From Prorocentrum cordatum (taxonomy: Eukaryota > Sar > Dinophyceae > Prorocentrales > Prorocentraceae), in NCBI GenBank assembly GCA_963575745.1, contig CAUYUJ010016884.1, positions 31,001 through 95,000 of the forward strand: 64,000 bases of DNA, read 5' to 3'. The position numbers were made by a program, and so were the translations under genes. Under the pieces are notes generated by a model that did not search any database, was not told where the DNA came from, and saw only the letters and a list, made by a program, of their open reading frames with translations. Positions 41,505-51,840 of the stretch are shown one piece after another (position 1 is the stretch's first letter; each line of letters starts with the position of its first letter).

Positions 41505-43039
41505 ATGACAAAGCGGTCCACGAAGATGAAGAAAGGGAAAGCGGCAGCAGAGGAGGGCGAGGAAGACACGGGGGACGAGGAGGATGAATGTCCATATCAC
41601 GCGATACTGACGGCGAGCGGCAAGACAAAGGTCCGGGAGGCACGGCAGAGGGGAGTGGAAGCAGCACCGCTTTTAGCAGGGATCGATTCTGTCATTCGCC
41701 GCGACGGTTGCGACGCGCGGGTAGCGTTCCCTGACGTTGAAGGCAGGGAAACGACACGGCACAAGTGGGTGTTAGTTCGGAACGAGAGTCCGCGGAATCC
41801 GAGCTTTCACGGTGCACCACAGCCGAAGCATCGGCAAGGGGAAGCAGATAGGAACGCGCTCTCATCGTGATGGCGTATTTTCGATCGTTCACTCTGCAAG
41901 ACACAGATTTGGACGGGGTATCGAGAGTGTCAGAGTGGTGCACCGGTGAGAAGACGCTGGCACAAGCCGCGCGTGAGTGGTTGGATGGCGGCCTTCCTTG
42001 CGAGGAATCGAAGAGGTGCGTGCAGAATTTCACGAGCGTCGTCGACATGCGCCCCGAGGGGGATGACGCTGGGAGGAAGCGCGACGATGACTTGTTCAGC
42101 GACGAAGATGTGGACGTCGACGACCTCGACGAAGGTGTCCGGCGGCGCGCGCACGTTGGGGGCACGCGCTTAGAGGACGATAAAAGGGAAACGGCGGGCG
42201 CTGTTGCAGAGGCGCGTCGTCTGAGCGCCGAAGCCACGGCATTATCGACGCGTGTGCGGGGCCGAGAGGCGGGCGGAGATGGAAGGAACCACCGAGGGGC
42301 GCGGGCGAGAACAGACGGGCGCGTAGAGGCGCCAGAGGAAGAGTTGAAGCGACGGGAAGCAGAAGCTCGGGCTTCTCAGACAAAGACGAGAGGTGGCGGG
42401 TTGGAGGGTTGCGAAATTGAGGAGGGGAGGGCGAGACAGGTTCCTGCAGGCGGCGCTGAGGAGTTGCGGCGGTGGAAAGCAGGACTGCGCGGACCTAGCA
42501 GCGGACGCGTCGTGGACATGAATGAGAAACAAGGAGAAGTCGCAGAGAAGGTCATAGATAGGATGATCGCTGAGTGTCAGGAAGACGAGCGTGCAATGGG
42601 CAGTTCGGAGCCGTTGCTGCGGGCGCTGCACGGAGGCCCAGGCGCAGGGGAGAGCTTCGTGGTAGAGACCTTACGAAAGCACGTGTTCGAAGGAGTCATG
42701 GGCTGGGAACATTGGCTGGACTTCCAAGTTGCTGCGTTACAAGCCACGAACGCGCCCAGTCTGGATGGGCACACGTTGCACGCCGCGTTTGGGATGACTC
42801 CGCGCGGCGCCAGCGCGGAATCTGGTAAGAAGCGCGGAGAGCCAGGTGCAAAGAAAGTAGAGGCAGCGAAGCGAATTCAGCAGTGGCGTTGGCTCATCAT
42901 CGACGAAATCAGTATGGTCAGTGCAAATGTTCTTGCAGAGCTGGATGCGCACTTGCGGTCTGTGATGTCGGCAGCGAGGCAAGGGGAGGTGGGCGCCGAC
43001 AAGGTAGACCGTCCGTTTGGAGGTGTCAATGTGTTATTT
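41505..43039 (+). pseudogene. Helitron Pif1-like helicase, 5' half
   Basis: Starts in a linker (KWVLVRNESPRNPSFHGAPQ), changes frame at about 41866 (MAYFRSFTLQ) and has an acidic stretch SDEDVDVDDLDE. The helicase starts at NEKQGEVAEKVIDRMIAECQ. Walker A reads GGPGAGES at 42632-42655, with Glu (GAG, 42650) where GK[ST] needs Lys. Walker B is WLIIDEISMVS (Asp-Glu at 42902-42907). The chain stops being homologous after PFGGVNVLF at 43039, where foreign sequence begins. Pif1 helicases unwind DNA 5' to 3'; the Walker A change would be expected to abolish ATP use. Confidence 0.8.
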
Positions 43040-43129
43040 AATCGCTTCGCTCATTCCGCCGGCCCATGCAGTCTCATGTCTGCCGTTTGCCCGAGGGCCT
43101 GGTGTCAACGCGGCGCTTCGGGGTGTGTG

Positions 43130-43160
<31 letters not shown>

Positions 43161-44697
43161 TGCCGGGCGTCTCGGGGACCTCTTGGAGGCAGTGTTGAAG
43201 CCTCTTGAGGCCCCGTAAGGGCCATTTGGGGGTCGTCGGGGCTTCTTGCTGGGCTTCTCGGGTGATTCTTGGGGCGTCTTGGGGGACATATTGGCGGGGT
43301 GTCGGTGGCTTCTGAGGTGCTCCTAGGGGCGGAATCCCCTTTTGAACGCCTCTTGGGCGGTCTTGGTGCTCTCTTGTGCCGTCTTGGGGTTATCTTGGGC
43401 CGTCTCGGGCCGATTTTAGCGGATTGTTGGGCTGTCTCGGGGCGATGTTGGGGGCTATTTGCGTAGTCTGAGGCGTTGTGAAACTCGAAACGCCGTTCAT
43501 GCGGGAAGTGTACATGTTCCTCTTGGAATGGGACGATTTTTGATTGTAATGGCCGTCTTGGAGGGCCTCTTGAGGCTCTCTTGGGGCTTCTTGGCGGCCT
43601 CGAAGGCAATTTTGAGGTCATCTTGGGCGATTTGGAACGATTGTTCGGCGACTTGAGGCCGCTTGGATTGTTTCGGGGGCGTTCCGGTGCCGTTTTGGCG
43701 CGACCCTGGAGCGTTCTGGGGGCATGAGCCGAACGTCACGCTCTGGGCGGCGTGCGGAAGCCATTGTGTGAGAGGGCGCAAGAACAGCTCACCCCACCCG
43801 GCTTTCCGGGCTTTCCGGCGTAAGGAGGGCTTCTTCGCGGCACTTGTGAACGCTCCTAGACAGTGCTTTTTTGGCAGGTTCTTGACGCTTGTTGCAAGTC
43901 TGCAGGGCCCCGTTGGGAGTCTACCGAAAGGAGAGCACATTGTAGCATCGCTTGCACTTGCTTGCGTGCTCGGGGGGGCATTTGGGGGGCCTCCTGGGGC
44001 CGCTTGGGGGACTCTTGGGGGCCTCCTGAGGGCCTCGTGGGGGCCTCTTGGGGCCTCTTAGGGGCCTCTTGGGGCCTCGTGGGGGCTTCTTAGGGCCGAG
44101 GGCTCGAAATGTTGTTTCGTGTTCCCTCTCTGGGGCCCCTTTGGGGGCGTTCTTGGGGCCCTTTTGGACCGTCTTGGACGCTTCTTGGGCCGTCTTCGAG
44201 CCCTCTTGGGCCATCTTAGGGCCCTCTTGGGGGCCTCTTGGGCCCTCTTGGGGCGATCTTGGGGGCCTCTTGGGCCGTCTTGGGGCGTCGGGAAGCCGAA
44301 AAGGTGGAAGCTCCAAAATCTTTCAAAAAACCTCAGGGAAAGCAATGAATTGTGCCTCCTGGGGCCCTCTTGGGAGTGCTTTTGGAGGCCTCTTGGGGCG
44401 TCTGGGGGCTATCTTGGGCGTCTTGGAGCGATCTTGTGGCATGTCGGACCCCTCGTGTACCATATTGGGGGCCTCTTGGGGGCCTCTTGGCCTTTCTTGG
44501 GGCTCTCGGGGACGTCTCGGAGCCCTGTTGGTGCGCTCATGGAGCGCTCTGGTGGAGTCGCCCGGGGATTAGCCGGGGGTCGCCCGGGGTACCTTTCGTC
44601 CGGGGACCCCCAGGGGCCGCCCCGCGCGCGCGAACTAGAGAATTGTTAACCAGTTACCGGAGATCTTAGCACGCCTCTGACCCGTTGGGCCGGCGAA
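43040..44697. mobile_element. 1.66-kb insertion splitting the helicase
   Basis: Sequence unlike the helicase separates VNVLF from the resumed motif (C, stop, DFYQLEPPGG). Near its ends ATTCCGCCGGCCCA (43053) and TGGGCCGGCGAATTC (44686) are inverted copies of about 13 bases. It contains a TG/poly-T tract (43123-43161) and long CTTGGG-type repeats (43180-44570). No consensus GT-AG pair restores the frame, so I favour a transposed segment over an intron. Confidence 0.6.
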
Positions 44698-45760
44698 TTC
44701 TGTTGAGATTTCTACCAGTTGGAACCTCCTGGCGGAACTCCATTGAATGCGATTCCGACGCCATGGGTACGGAAGGCGAGGCAGCATGCGCCAGGCGCCG
44801 AAGAATATCATGGTCAGTACACCTTCTGGGGCGAGGGTCCGGGGTCCGTGGCGGGGATGACGGAATTGGTAGAGTGCAAGCGTTTGGAAGAGAAGGACGA
44901 GTGGCTCCTGGCAGTACAAGATGAGTTCCGACGGGGAGCCCTGGCCGAAAGGACGCACCAGTTTCTGCATGGGAAACCTACAGATGTTCCAGGGTCTTGG
45001 TTGCATGACCAGCCAATGCGTGGTTCGCTATCCTGCATGCAGAACGTGGCGTCTATCGCAAAGGACAACGGGCTGGAGTGTGGACGGTGTGCAGAGGAAA
45101 GAAAGCGTCGATGTCTCGTAGCCACCAGTGCCGCAGACGAACGGTTCGCACTTCCACAATTCGTCGAAGCCACTGCCATCCATCCGAATCAGGATGCGAA
45201 GTGCAAGGCAGCGCGGCAGCGGGCCGTCGACTGGGCTGCGTGCCAGAAGAAACAGACTTCGTGGGCTTATGCGCGGGATAAGGCCACGCACGCTACGTAC
45301 CAGGAAAGGCCGTACACCACAGCAGACAAAGTGCGGTGGCTCGGATACCACGACAAGGCCTGTGCAGACATGCCAGGATGGTTATTACCGCTTGCCGTGG
45401 GCATGCCAGTTGTACTGACGGACCATTCGGACAGATCAGAGAAGCAATTGCTACGAGGGTGTCGCGCGACGATACATTCATGGGTGGTAGATGAAGAAGA
45501 AGAAGACGTGCAGGACGTGTCATCGAGAGTTTTGCGTAAGATGCCGAGGCAAATCGTGTTGGACTTTCGCACCGAGAAGTGGACGCTGAAAGGGATGCCA
45601 GGACCCGGACTGCATCCCATGGTCCCTCGCGCTCGGACGTGGCATCTGGACTCGCATCGAAAGAAGCCCGTGCTGGGAGCGCGACGGAGCGACTTCGCTT
45701 GGGCTGGCGTGCACGGCGCACGCAGCGCAAGGGCGCACGCTCGACGCGGTAAGGGCGGAC
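44698..45760 (+). pseudogene. Helitron Pif1-like helicase, 3' half
   Basis: Resumes as FC-stop-DFYQLEPPGGTP, where the family has GDFxQLxPP; the TGA at 44704 stands at the Gly. It continues HGQYTFWGEGPGSVAGMTEL and WLLAVQDEFRRGALAERTHQ with FLHGKPTDVPGSW, then PLAVGMPVVLTDH. A frame change near 45705-45715 leads to ACTAHAAQGRTLDAVRADL, the conserved TxHxxQG motif of Pif1/RecD helicases, and SWMSGYAAITRVKTRQGLL, the YVALTR-like motif. Confidence 0.8.
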
Positions 45761-47200
45761 TTGGAGGAAGGCAGAAACGTGAGCTGGATGTCGGGCTACG
45801 CGGCCATAACGCGCGTGAAGACTCGACAGGGTCTGCTCATATATCTGCCATTTTCGAGACAGCCGCACACGCGGGGAGAATTGGAAGGCACGAGGTTGTT
45901 GTTACAGAAGCTGCGGGGAGAAGCGTCGCCGTGGCCCGACATCGAGGAGAGGTTGATGCCGCGGAAAACGTGCGGGAAGTGTCGGAAGGTGAAGGTGAAG
46001 GCTGAATTCAGCACGACTGAGTTCGGCGCGAAGTCGGGGCCGAGCTTCTGCTGCGAGCGCACGAAGATGTTGAAGGGGGCAGGGGAGAAGCGGTGCGCGA
46101 CTTGTGACCAATGGGCCGAGATGGTCTCCAGAGTGGCGGAGGCCGAACCCGAAAGGATCAGAGCGTTCGCGCGGACAAGCATATGCGACAGGTGTGCAGG
46201 CCCAACATCCCGGAGAAAGTCGCGGAGAGAGTCTCACAAGTGGCAGGAGAATGCGCGAGGCAAATTCAGGATCCGCTGCGCGGACTGCTGTGAATTCCTG
46301 AAGACAGAGGCCGAAATTACGGCGAACCAGTACGCGACGAAGGCCGCAGGGGAGAAGCTCTGCAAGAAGTGCGCGGGGAAGAGAAGCGGATGGAGCAAGT
46401 GGAGCCAAGCGCAGAAGGGAGCGAAGTGCATGAATGAAACGAACGCTGCTCGACGAAGCGCACGCCAGCAACAGCCGCTGAGGTGTTCGGCGTGCCCAAA
46501 GGAGGCAGACGGAAGAGGGCGGGAATTCACGGACGCGGCGCATCCGGCAACAGCACAAATCAAACATTGCCATGCAACGGGCGCAGCCCATAGGCCAGTG
46601 AAATGCCGCGACCGCGACGCGCATCACAAGCGATCGCGGGCGTTCACGCGTTCCGCGCGCCCGAGAGAAGCAGATAGGAGAGGCCGAGAATTCGCGGACA
46701 GGACGCATTTGACTGATAAGCAAGCGAAGCATTTCTTCGCGAAGGGTTCGGACCATCACCCAGTGATGTGCCGCGCGTGCCAGGAAGAACGCAATCAGGC
46801 GCGAGTGCTGACGTGCTCCGCGCGCCCGAAAGAAGCAGGTGGGCAAGAGCGAGAATTCACGGGCAGGACGCGTCTGATTGATACGCAAGTGAAGCACTTC
46901 TTCGCGAAGGGCTCGGATCATCGCTCGGCGGTGTGCCGAGCGTGCCACGAGCAAAGGCAGATGGCGAAGAAGTTGGAATGCTCCGCATGTCCTCTGAAGA
47001 AGGACGGATCCAAGCCTACGTTCACGGACGGCGGCCATCTGTCGATAGACCAGAGGAAGAATTATTTCCGCCGGGGAAGTCTGGCGGCATGCGCCGCGTG
47101 CTATGAGGCGGGGCGGCCGCCGCGGAGAGACCCGCCGACGCGCCCTGCGGAGGGAAGCGACGAGCGCGGCGGGAAGCAACGCAAGTTGACAGGAATCTAA
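45761..47200 (+). pseudogene. Helitron helicase end and zinc-knuckle tail
   Basis: After LPFSRQPHTRGELEGTRLLL and EERLMPRKTC the chain has repeated Cys pairs: CGKCRKV, CATC, CDRC, CADC, CKKC, and then four units of about 61 residues, each ending with a CRAC-type knuckle. Unit starts read CSACPKEADG, RSARPREADR, CSARPKEAGG and CSACPLKKDG, so units 2 and 3 have lost one or both opening Cys by TGC to CGC changes. It ends RKLTGI at TAA 47198. Such zinc tails probably bind nucleic acid. Confidence 0.7.
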
Positions 47201-47214
47201 CCGCGAGTCGCGCG

Positions 47215-48490
47215 CGCGTCGTCTTCGGGGCTCTCTTGGGCCGCCCTCGGCCTCTCTTGGCCCGCCTTGGCGCCCTCTTGGGCTGTCGCGGGGCCCTCGT
47301 GGAGGCTTCTTGGACCGTCTTGATGCGGTCTAGGGGGGGTCTCGGGCCGCCCAGGGGCGGGGGGCACCCCACTAGGCGCGCGTACGAAAACTATACGGTT
47401 TACGCAGGAACGGGCGATTTTGCGCGGCTAGAGGCCTTCCAGGGGCGCATCGTGGATGCCTCTTTGGGCGTCTTGGGGGCCTGTTCAGCCGTTTGGAGGC
47501 CGTCGTCAGCGTTTTGGATCGCTCTTGGACCGCCGAGGACCATGTGGAGCTCTCTTCGAGGCCAGTCGGGGCGCTCCTGGAGGGCTCTCAGGGCCGTTTT
47601 CGGAGCCCTTTCGGGTCGTCTTGGACGTCGGGGGGGGGGGGGGGGGCAGTCTTGGGGCCCTCGAGGGCTCTGTGGGAACCCTCTTGGAGGCGTCGTGGCC
47701 CGTCTGGGAACGGGTTTGGGTGGATCTGGGGCCGTCCAGCGCGGGGGGCACCCCAAAAAGCGCACGTGTGAAAACCTATACGTTTTAGGAAGGAAACGAG
47801 CGATTTGTTGCGTCCAGAAGCCGTATTTGGGCGCAGCGTGGATGCCTCTTGGTGCGCCTTGGGGGCCTCTTCAGCCGTTTGGAGGCCGTCGTCAGCGTTT
47901 TGGATCGCTCTTGGACCGTCGAGGACCTTGTGGAGCTCTCTTCGAGGCCACTCGGAGCGCTCCTGGAGCGCTCTCGGGGCCGTTTTCGGAGCCCTTTTGG
48001 GTCGTCTTGGACGTCTGTTGGCCCGTTTTGAGCCCCTCGAGGGCTCTGTGGTAACCCTCTTGGAGGCGTCGTGGACCGTCTGGGAGCGGGTTTGGGTGGC
48101 TTTGGGGCCGCCCAGGAGCGGGGGACACCCCAAAAGGCGCACGTAGGAAAAAAAACTTATGTTTCAAAGGAAACGAGCGATTTGTTGCGTCTAGAGGGGC
48201 TCTTGGGGGGAATATTGGATGCCTCTGGGGGCGTCTGGGGGGGCCTCTTGAGCTGTCGGGAGGCCGTCGTCGATGGTTTTGATCGCTCTTGGACCGTCTG
48301 GGACCATGTGGAGCTTTGTGGAGGCCACTCGGAGCGCTCCTGGAGCGTTCTTGGGGCCGTTTTCGGAGCCCTCTTGGGCCGTCTAAGACGCCTGTTGGCC
48401 CATCTTGGGCCCTCTAGGGGTCTGTGGGGGACCCTCTGGAAGGCTTGGGAGCGGGTTTGGGCCTCTTGGGCCGTCGGGGAGCATCGGAAA
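47215..48490 (+). repeat. Three ~380-bp tandem units of CTTGGG-type sequence
   Basis: GAAAAC(C)TATACG followed by CGATTT recurs at 47386, 47770 and 48147 (spacings 384 and 377). Each unit continues TGGATGCCTCTT, GGAGGCCGTCGTCA, TTTGGATCGCTCTTGGACCG, TGGAGCTCT, GAGCGCTCCTGGAG, GGGCCGTTTTCGGAGCCCT and ends near GGGGCACCCCA. Frames translate to Gly/Ser/Arg-rich repeats on both strands; none is taken as a gene. Confidence 0.85.
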
Positions 48491-48829
48491 AGTCCAAAGC
48501 GAAATTCGTAAATAGATAAAACAATTACTCCGACGGAAGAACCCCACATAAGAATCCTCTGGGCGAATCTGGAAAAAGCCATCACCGTCGTCCTCGTGGT
48601 TGGCGAGGAGTCCTGGCTGTCTCTTCTGCGTATATTTCCTCTCGCCTTGGCGCGGGCCCCCCTTCCACTCCTTACGTTGTCCCCATCCTCGCCCCCCTGT
48701 TTGTTCCGCGCCCCGCCACCTCCTCCCCTTCCTGTTGCATGAGCGCGCATGTCGATGTTCCTCGGCGCCGTCGCCGCCACGGCCAGCACAGGCGCGTTCT
48801 CTACTGGTCACGTCGCGCAGCCGTTGGGA

Positions 48830-48930
48830 CAACCCCGCGGGCCAGGCTGTCGGGACAACCCCGCGAGCCGCTGGCGCGCAAGACCAAGCCGTTGGGACAA
48901 CCCCGCGGGCTTCGAGCGAGGCGCAGCCGC
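48830..48930 (-). repeat. Short 3'-flank repeat beside helicase exon
   Basis: Three copies of GGGACAACCCCGCGGGCC-like sequence with about 30-40 base spacing, just downstream of the minus-strand stop codon. Probably in the 3' untranslated region. Confidence 0.5.
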
Positions 48931-48932
48931 GC

Positions 48933-49415
48933 TCAGGCGGAAGGCAGCACGAAGCCCAGCTCTGCCGCGAGCTGCTTCGCCTCCGCCCTGGACAAAACCG
49001 CTCTCTTGTCGAACTCCAGGAGCGCCTTCCGCAGGGACGCCGGCGGCCCGCACTCCAGGAACTCTCGCGGCGGCGGCCGCAGGATCAGCATGTTCCGCAT
49101 GCACGTGGCGCGGGAGAACATGACGTAGAGGTGCAGCCACCACTGCTCGTCCGACATGCCCGTGCGGCCAGCGTCCTCGTCTCTCGCGCAGTCGATGGTG
49201 ACGCCCTTGCGCAGCGTCTGGCCCTGCGACAGCGTGGAGGTCAGGTAGGACGCGTGCGTCAGGGTGAACCCCGAGCGGCGCACGCTGTGCGCCCCCGAGC
49301 TCTGCCATGTGAGCTCCCTTTCGCTGGGCCTGAACATCAGCAAGCTCCGCGCCCGCGCCTCGGCCTGGCCGTCGTCGTCGGCGCCTTCGGCGCCCTGTCG
49401 CAGCACCTCGGCGAC
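48933..49415 (-). CDS. Pif1/UvrD-like helicase, C-terminal exon
   Basis: On the minus strand the acceptor TTGGGCTCCTCAG precedes VAEVLRQGAEGADDDGQAEA. Then SGFTLTHASYLTSTLSQGQT shows the conserved SxxQG(Q)T helicase motif, RKGVTIDCA follows, and WWLHLYVMFSRATCMRNMLI holds the YVxxSR motif of UvrD_C_2/Pif1 helicases. It ends AELGFVLPSA and stop. Unlike the Helitron helicase it is free of frame breaks here and belongs to a different subtype (YVMFSRAT rather than YAAITRVK). The upstream exons would lie beyond the 160-bp array, above 50.2 kb; I do not see them. Confidence 0.75.
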   Translation of the reverse strand, partial: VAEVLRQGAEGADDDGQAEARARSLLMFRPSERELTWQSSGAHSVRRSGFTLTHASYLTSTLSQGQTLRKGVTIDCARDEDAGRTGMSDEQWWLHLYVMFSRATCMRNMLILRPPPREFLECGPPASLRKALLEFDKRAVLSRAEAKQLAAELGFVLPSA

Positions 49416-50235
49416 CTGAGGAGCCCAAAAACTTCCTTGTTGCATCCAAAATGTGGCCTGGGAGCTGCGTTCTGGCAGCGCGAGAACCCAAAATTGACGA
49501 CAGTTACAGGTTTTGGATGACCCGCTCGGATTACCAACATGATCTGCGGGCCCCATAGGGAGGGGGCTCCCGCCTGAGACTTCCTCGCAGTTCACTCACA
49601 GACGAGGCTCCCGCCTGAGACTTCCTCCATATTCAGGCTTGAGGAGCCCAAAAGTGACGACAGTTACAGGGTTCCGATGACCCGCTCGGATTACCAACAT
49701 GATCTGCGGGCCCCATAGGGAGGGGGCTCCCGCCTGAGACTTCCTCACAATTCACTCACAGACGAGGCTCCCGCCTGAGACTTCCTCCAAATTCAGGCTT
49801 GACGAGCCCAAAAGTGACGACAGTTACAGGGTTCCGATGACCCGCTCGGATTACCAACATGATCTGCGGGCCCCATAGGGAGGGGGCTCCCGCCTGAGCC
49901 TTCCTCAGAATTCACTCACAGACGAGGCTCCCGCCTGAGACTTCCTCCAAATTCAGGCTTGAGGAGCCCAAAAGTGACGACAGTTACAGGGTTCCGATGA
50001 CCCGCTCGGATTACCAACATGATCTGCGGGCCCCATAGGGAGGGAGCTCCCGCCTGAGACTTCCTCCCAATTCACTCACAGACGAGGCTCCCGCCTGAGA
50101 CTTCCTCCATTTTCAGGCCTGGGGAGCCCAAAAGTGACGACAGTTACAGGGTTCCGATGACCCGCTCGGATTACCAACATGATTTGCGGGCCCCATAGGG
50201 AGGGGGCTCCCGCCTGAGACTTCCTCACAATTTAC
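49416..50235 (+). repeat. 160-bp tandem array, five units
   Basis: Units start at 49481, 49641, 49801, 49961 and 50121: AGCCCAAAAGTGACGACAGT, ACCCGCTCGGATTACCAACA, TGATCTGCGGGCCCCATAGG, GCTCCCGCCTGAGACTTCCT (twice per unit) and TTCAGGCTTG. The first unit is diverged and a fragment (GAGGAGCCCAAAA) reaches the splice acceptor of the minus-strand exon, so the array fills that intron. Confidence 0.95.
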
Positions 50236-50239
50236 TCAA

Positions 50240-50500
50240 CGATGATGAGGATGAGGATGATGAGTGGTGGTGAAGATGAGTGGTGAAGAGGATGATGATT
50301 GATTGTGAGTGGTGGTGGCGATGATGATGTTTGAATGAGGATCATGCCGATGCCAATGATGATGATGATGATGATGATGATGTTCGTGAGCGTGTGAGAG
50401 AGTGCGAGTGATGATGATGACGAGTATGTGATTGACCAAGCATGTGAGAGAGCATCATCGATGATGCTGATGAGGTTGATGATGAGAGAGTGTGAGTGAG
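50240..50500 (+). repeat. GATGAT/GTGAT simple repeats
   Basis: GATGAGGATGATGA-type sequence grading into GAGAGAGTGTGAGTG before the TG tract. Confidence 0.85.
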
Positions 50501-50501
50501 T

Positions 50502-51354
<853 letters not shown>

Positions 51355-51479
51355 CTACACGTAAGAGTTGACCCTTCGCTAAAGTGGCCTGCGATGCGGG
51401 CCCATTGGGGTGCGCCTAAAAAGCCGCGCACCAAACGTCACTCTTACCCAGGGTCGCTCTTGCGTGTAGCCGAATGGCG
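51355..51479. repeat. 125-bp near-complete palindrome, MITE-like
   Basis: Left half from CTACACGTAAGAGTTGACCC to GGGCCCATTGGGGTGCGCC and right half from GCGCACCAAACGTCACTC to GCTCTTGCGTGTAG are inverted copies with only a few central bases. The same arms with a 250-base centre occur at 22812-23180. Confidence 0.8.
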
Positions 51480-51684
51480 TTGTTGTGCATCTTGGCGCAG
51501 CCGATCCGATTCGATTCCGACTCCGTGCCGATGCGGCCCGATGTGACGCTCATTCCGATCCGATCCAACGGTTCGATGCTGGCAGCTCCTGCTCTGCGGT
51601 CAGTAGGGCGGCGCCTCCCTGTCAGAGTCAGACGGTCGACCGCAAGAACGCTCGCCCTGGGTGCGTGGCTGAAGTGGAGTTTTG

Positions 51685-51840
51685 TCAAAGGAGGAAAAGG
51701 TACCCACACCGCTACCCTTCACTGGTTTCCCCATTTTGGGGCCTCCTGGGAGGCCCTCGTTGCCACCGCTGGATTCGCCTCGAGGTCCTTGTCAGAACGC
51801 ACCCCGGGAGAGGTCCGGGAGTAGCGGTATGGGTACTTGT
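51685..51840. repeat. Foldback repeat family R, copy 1
   Basis: Ends GGTACCCACACCGCTACCC and, inverted, GTACCCATACCGCTAC. The core GGGCCTCCT, GGCCCTCGTTGCCACC and AGAACGCACCCCGG matches 58203-58360. Confidence 0.75.

Larger units (their letters stand above)
35840..47205 (+). mobile_element. Helitron-like rolling-circle transposon, decayed
   Basis: Ordered modules on the + strand: ubiquitin-protease-like domain with C2H2 finger (35908-37710), DUF6570-type region (37710-39436), Helitron-like N and HUH Rep domain (39436-41478), Pif1-like helicase (41505-45760 with an insertion) and a zinc-knuckle tail (45950-47200). This is the layout of autonomous Helitrons, which move by rolling-circle replication, the Rep domain nicking DNA and the helicase unwinding it. 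At least five frame changes, a stop at a conserved Gly position, a lost Walker A Lys and the insertion mean the copy cannot make an intact protein as written. I could not identify the 5' TC or 3' hairpin-CTRR ends with confidence; CTAA at 47197 is one candidate. Confidence 0.85.

Noticed and set aside
43040-44697. Reading the helicase interruption as a normal intron
   Set aside because: I could not find a GT- or GC-AG pair that restores the VNVLFCGDFYQL reading; the resumed exon also has a stop at the Gly position.
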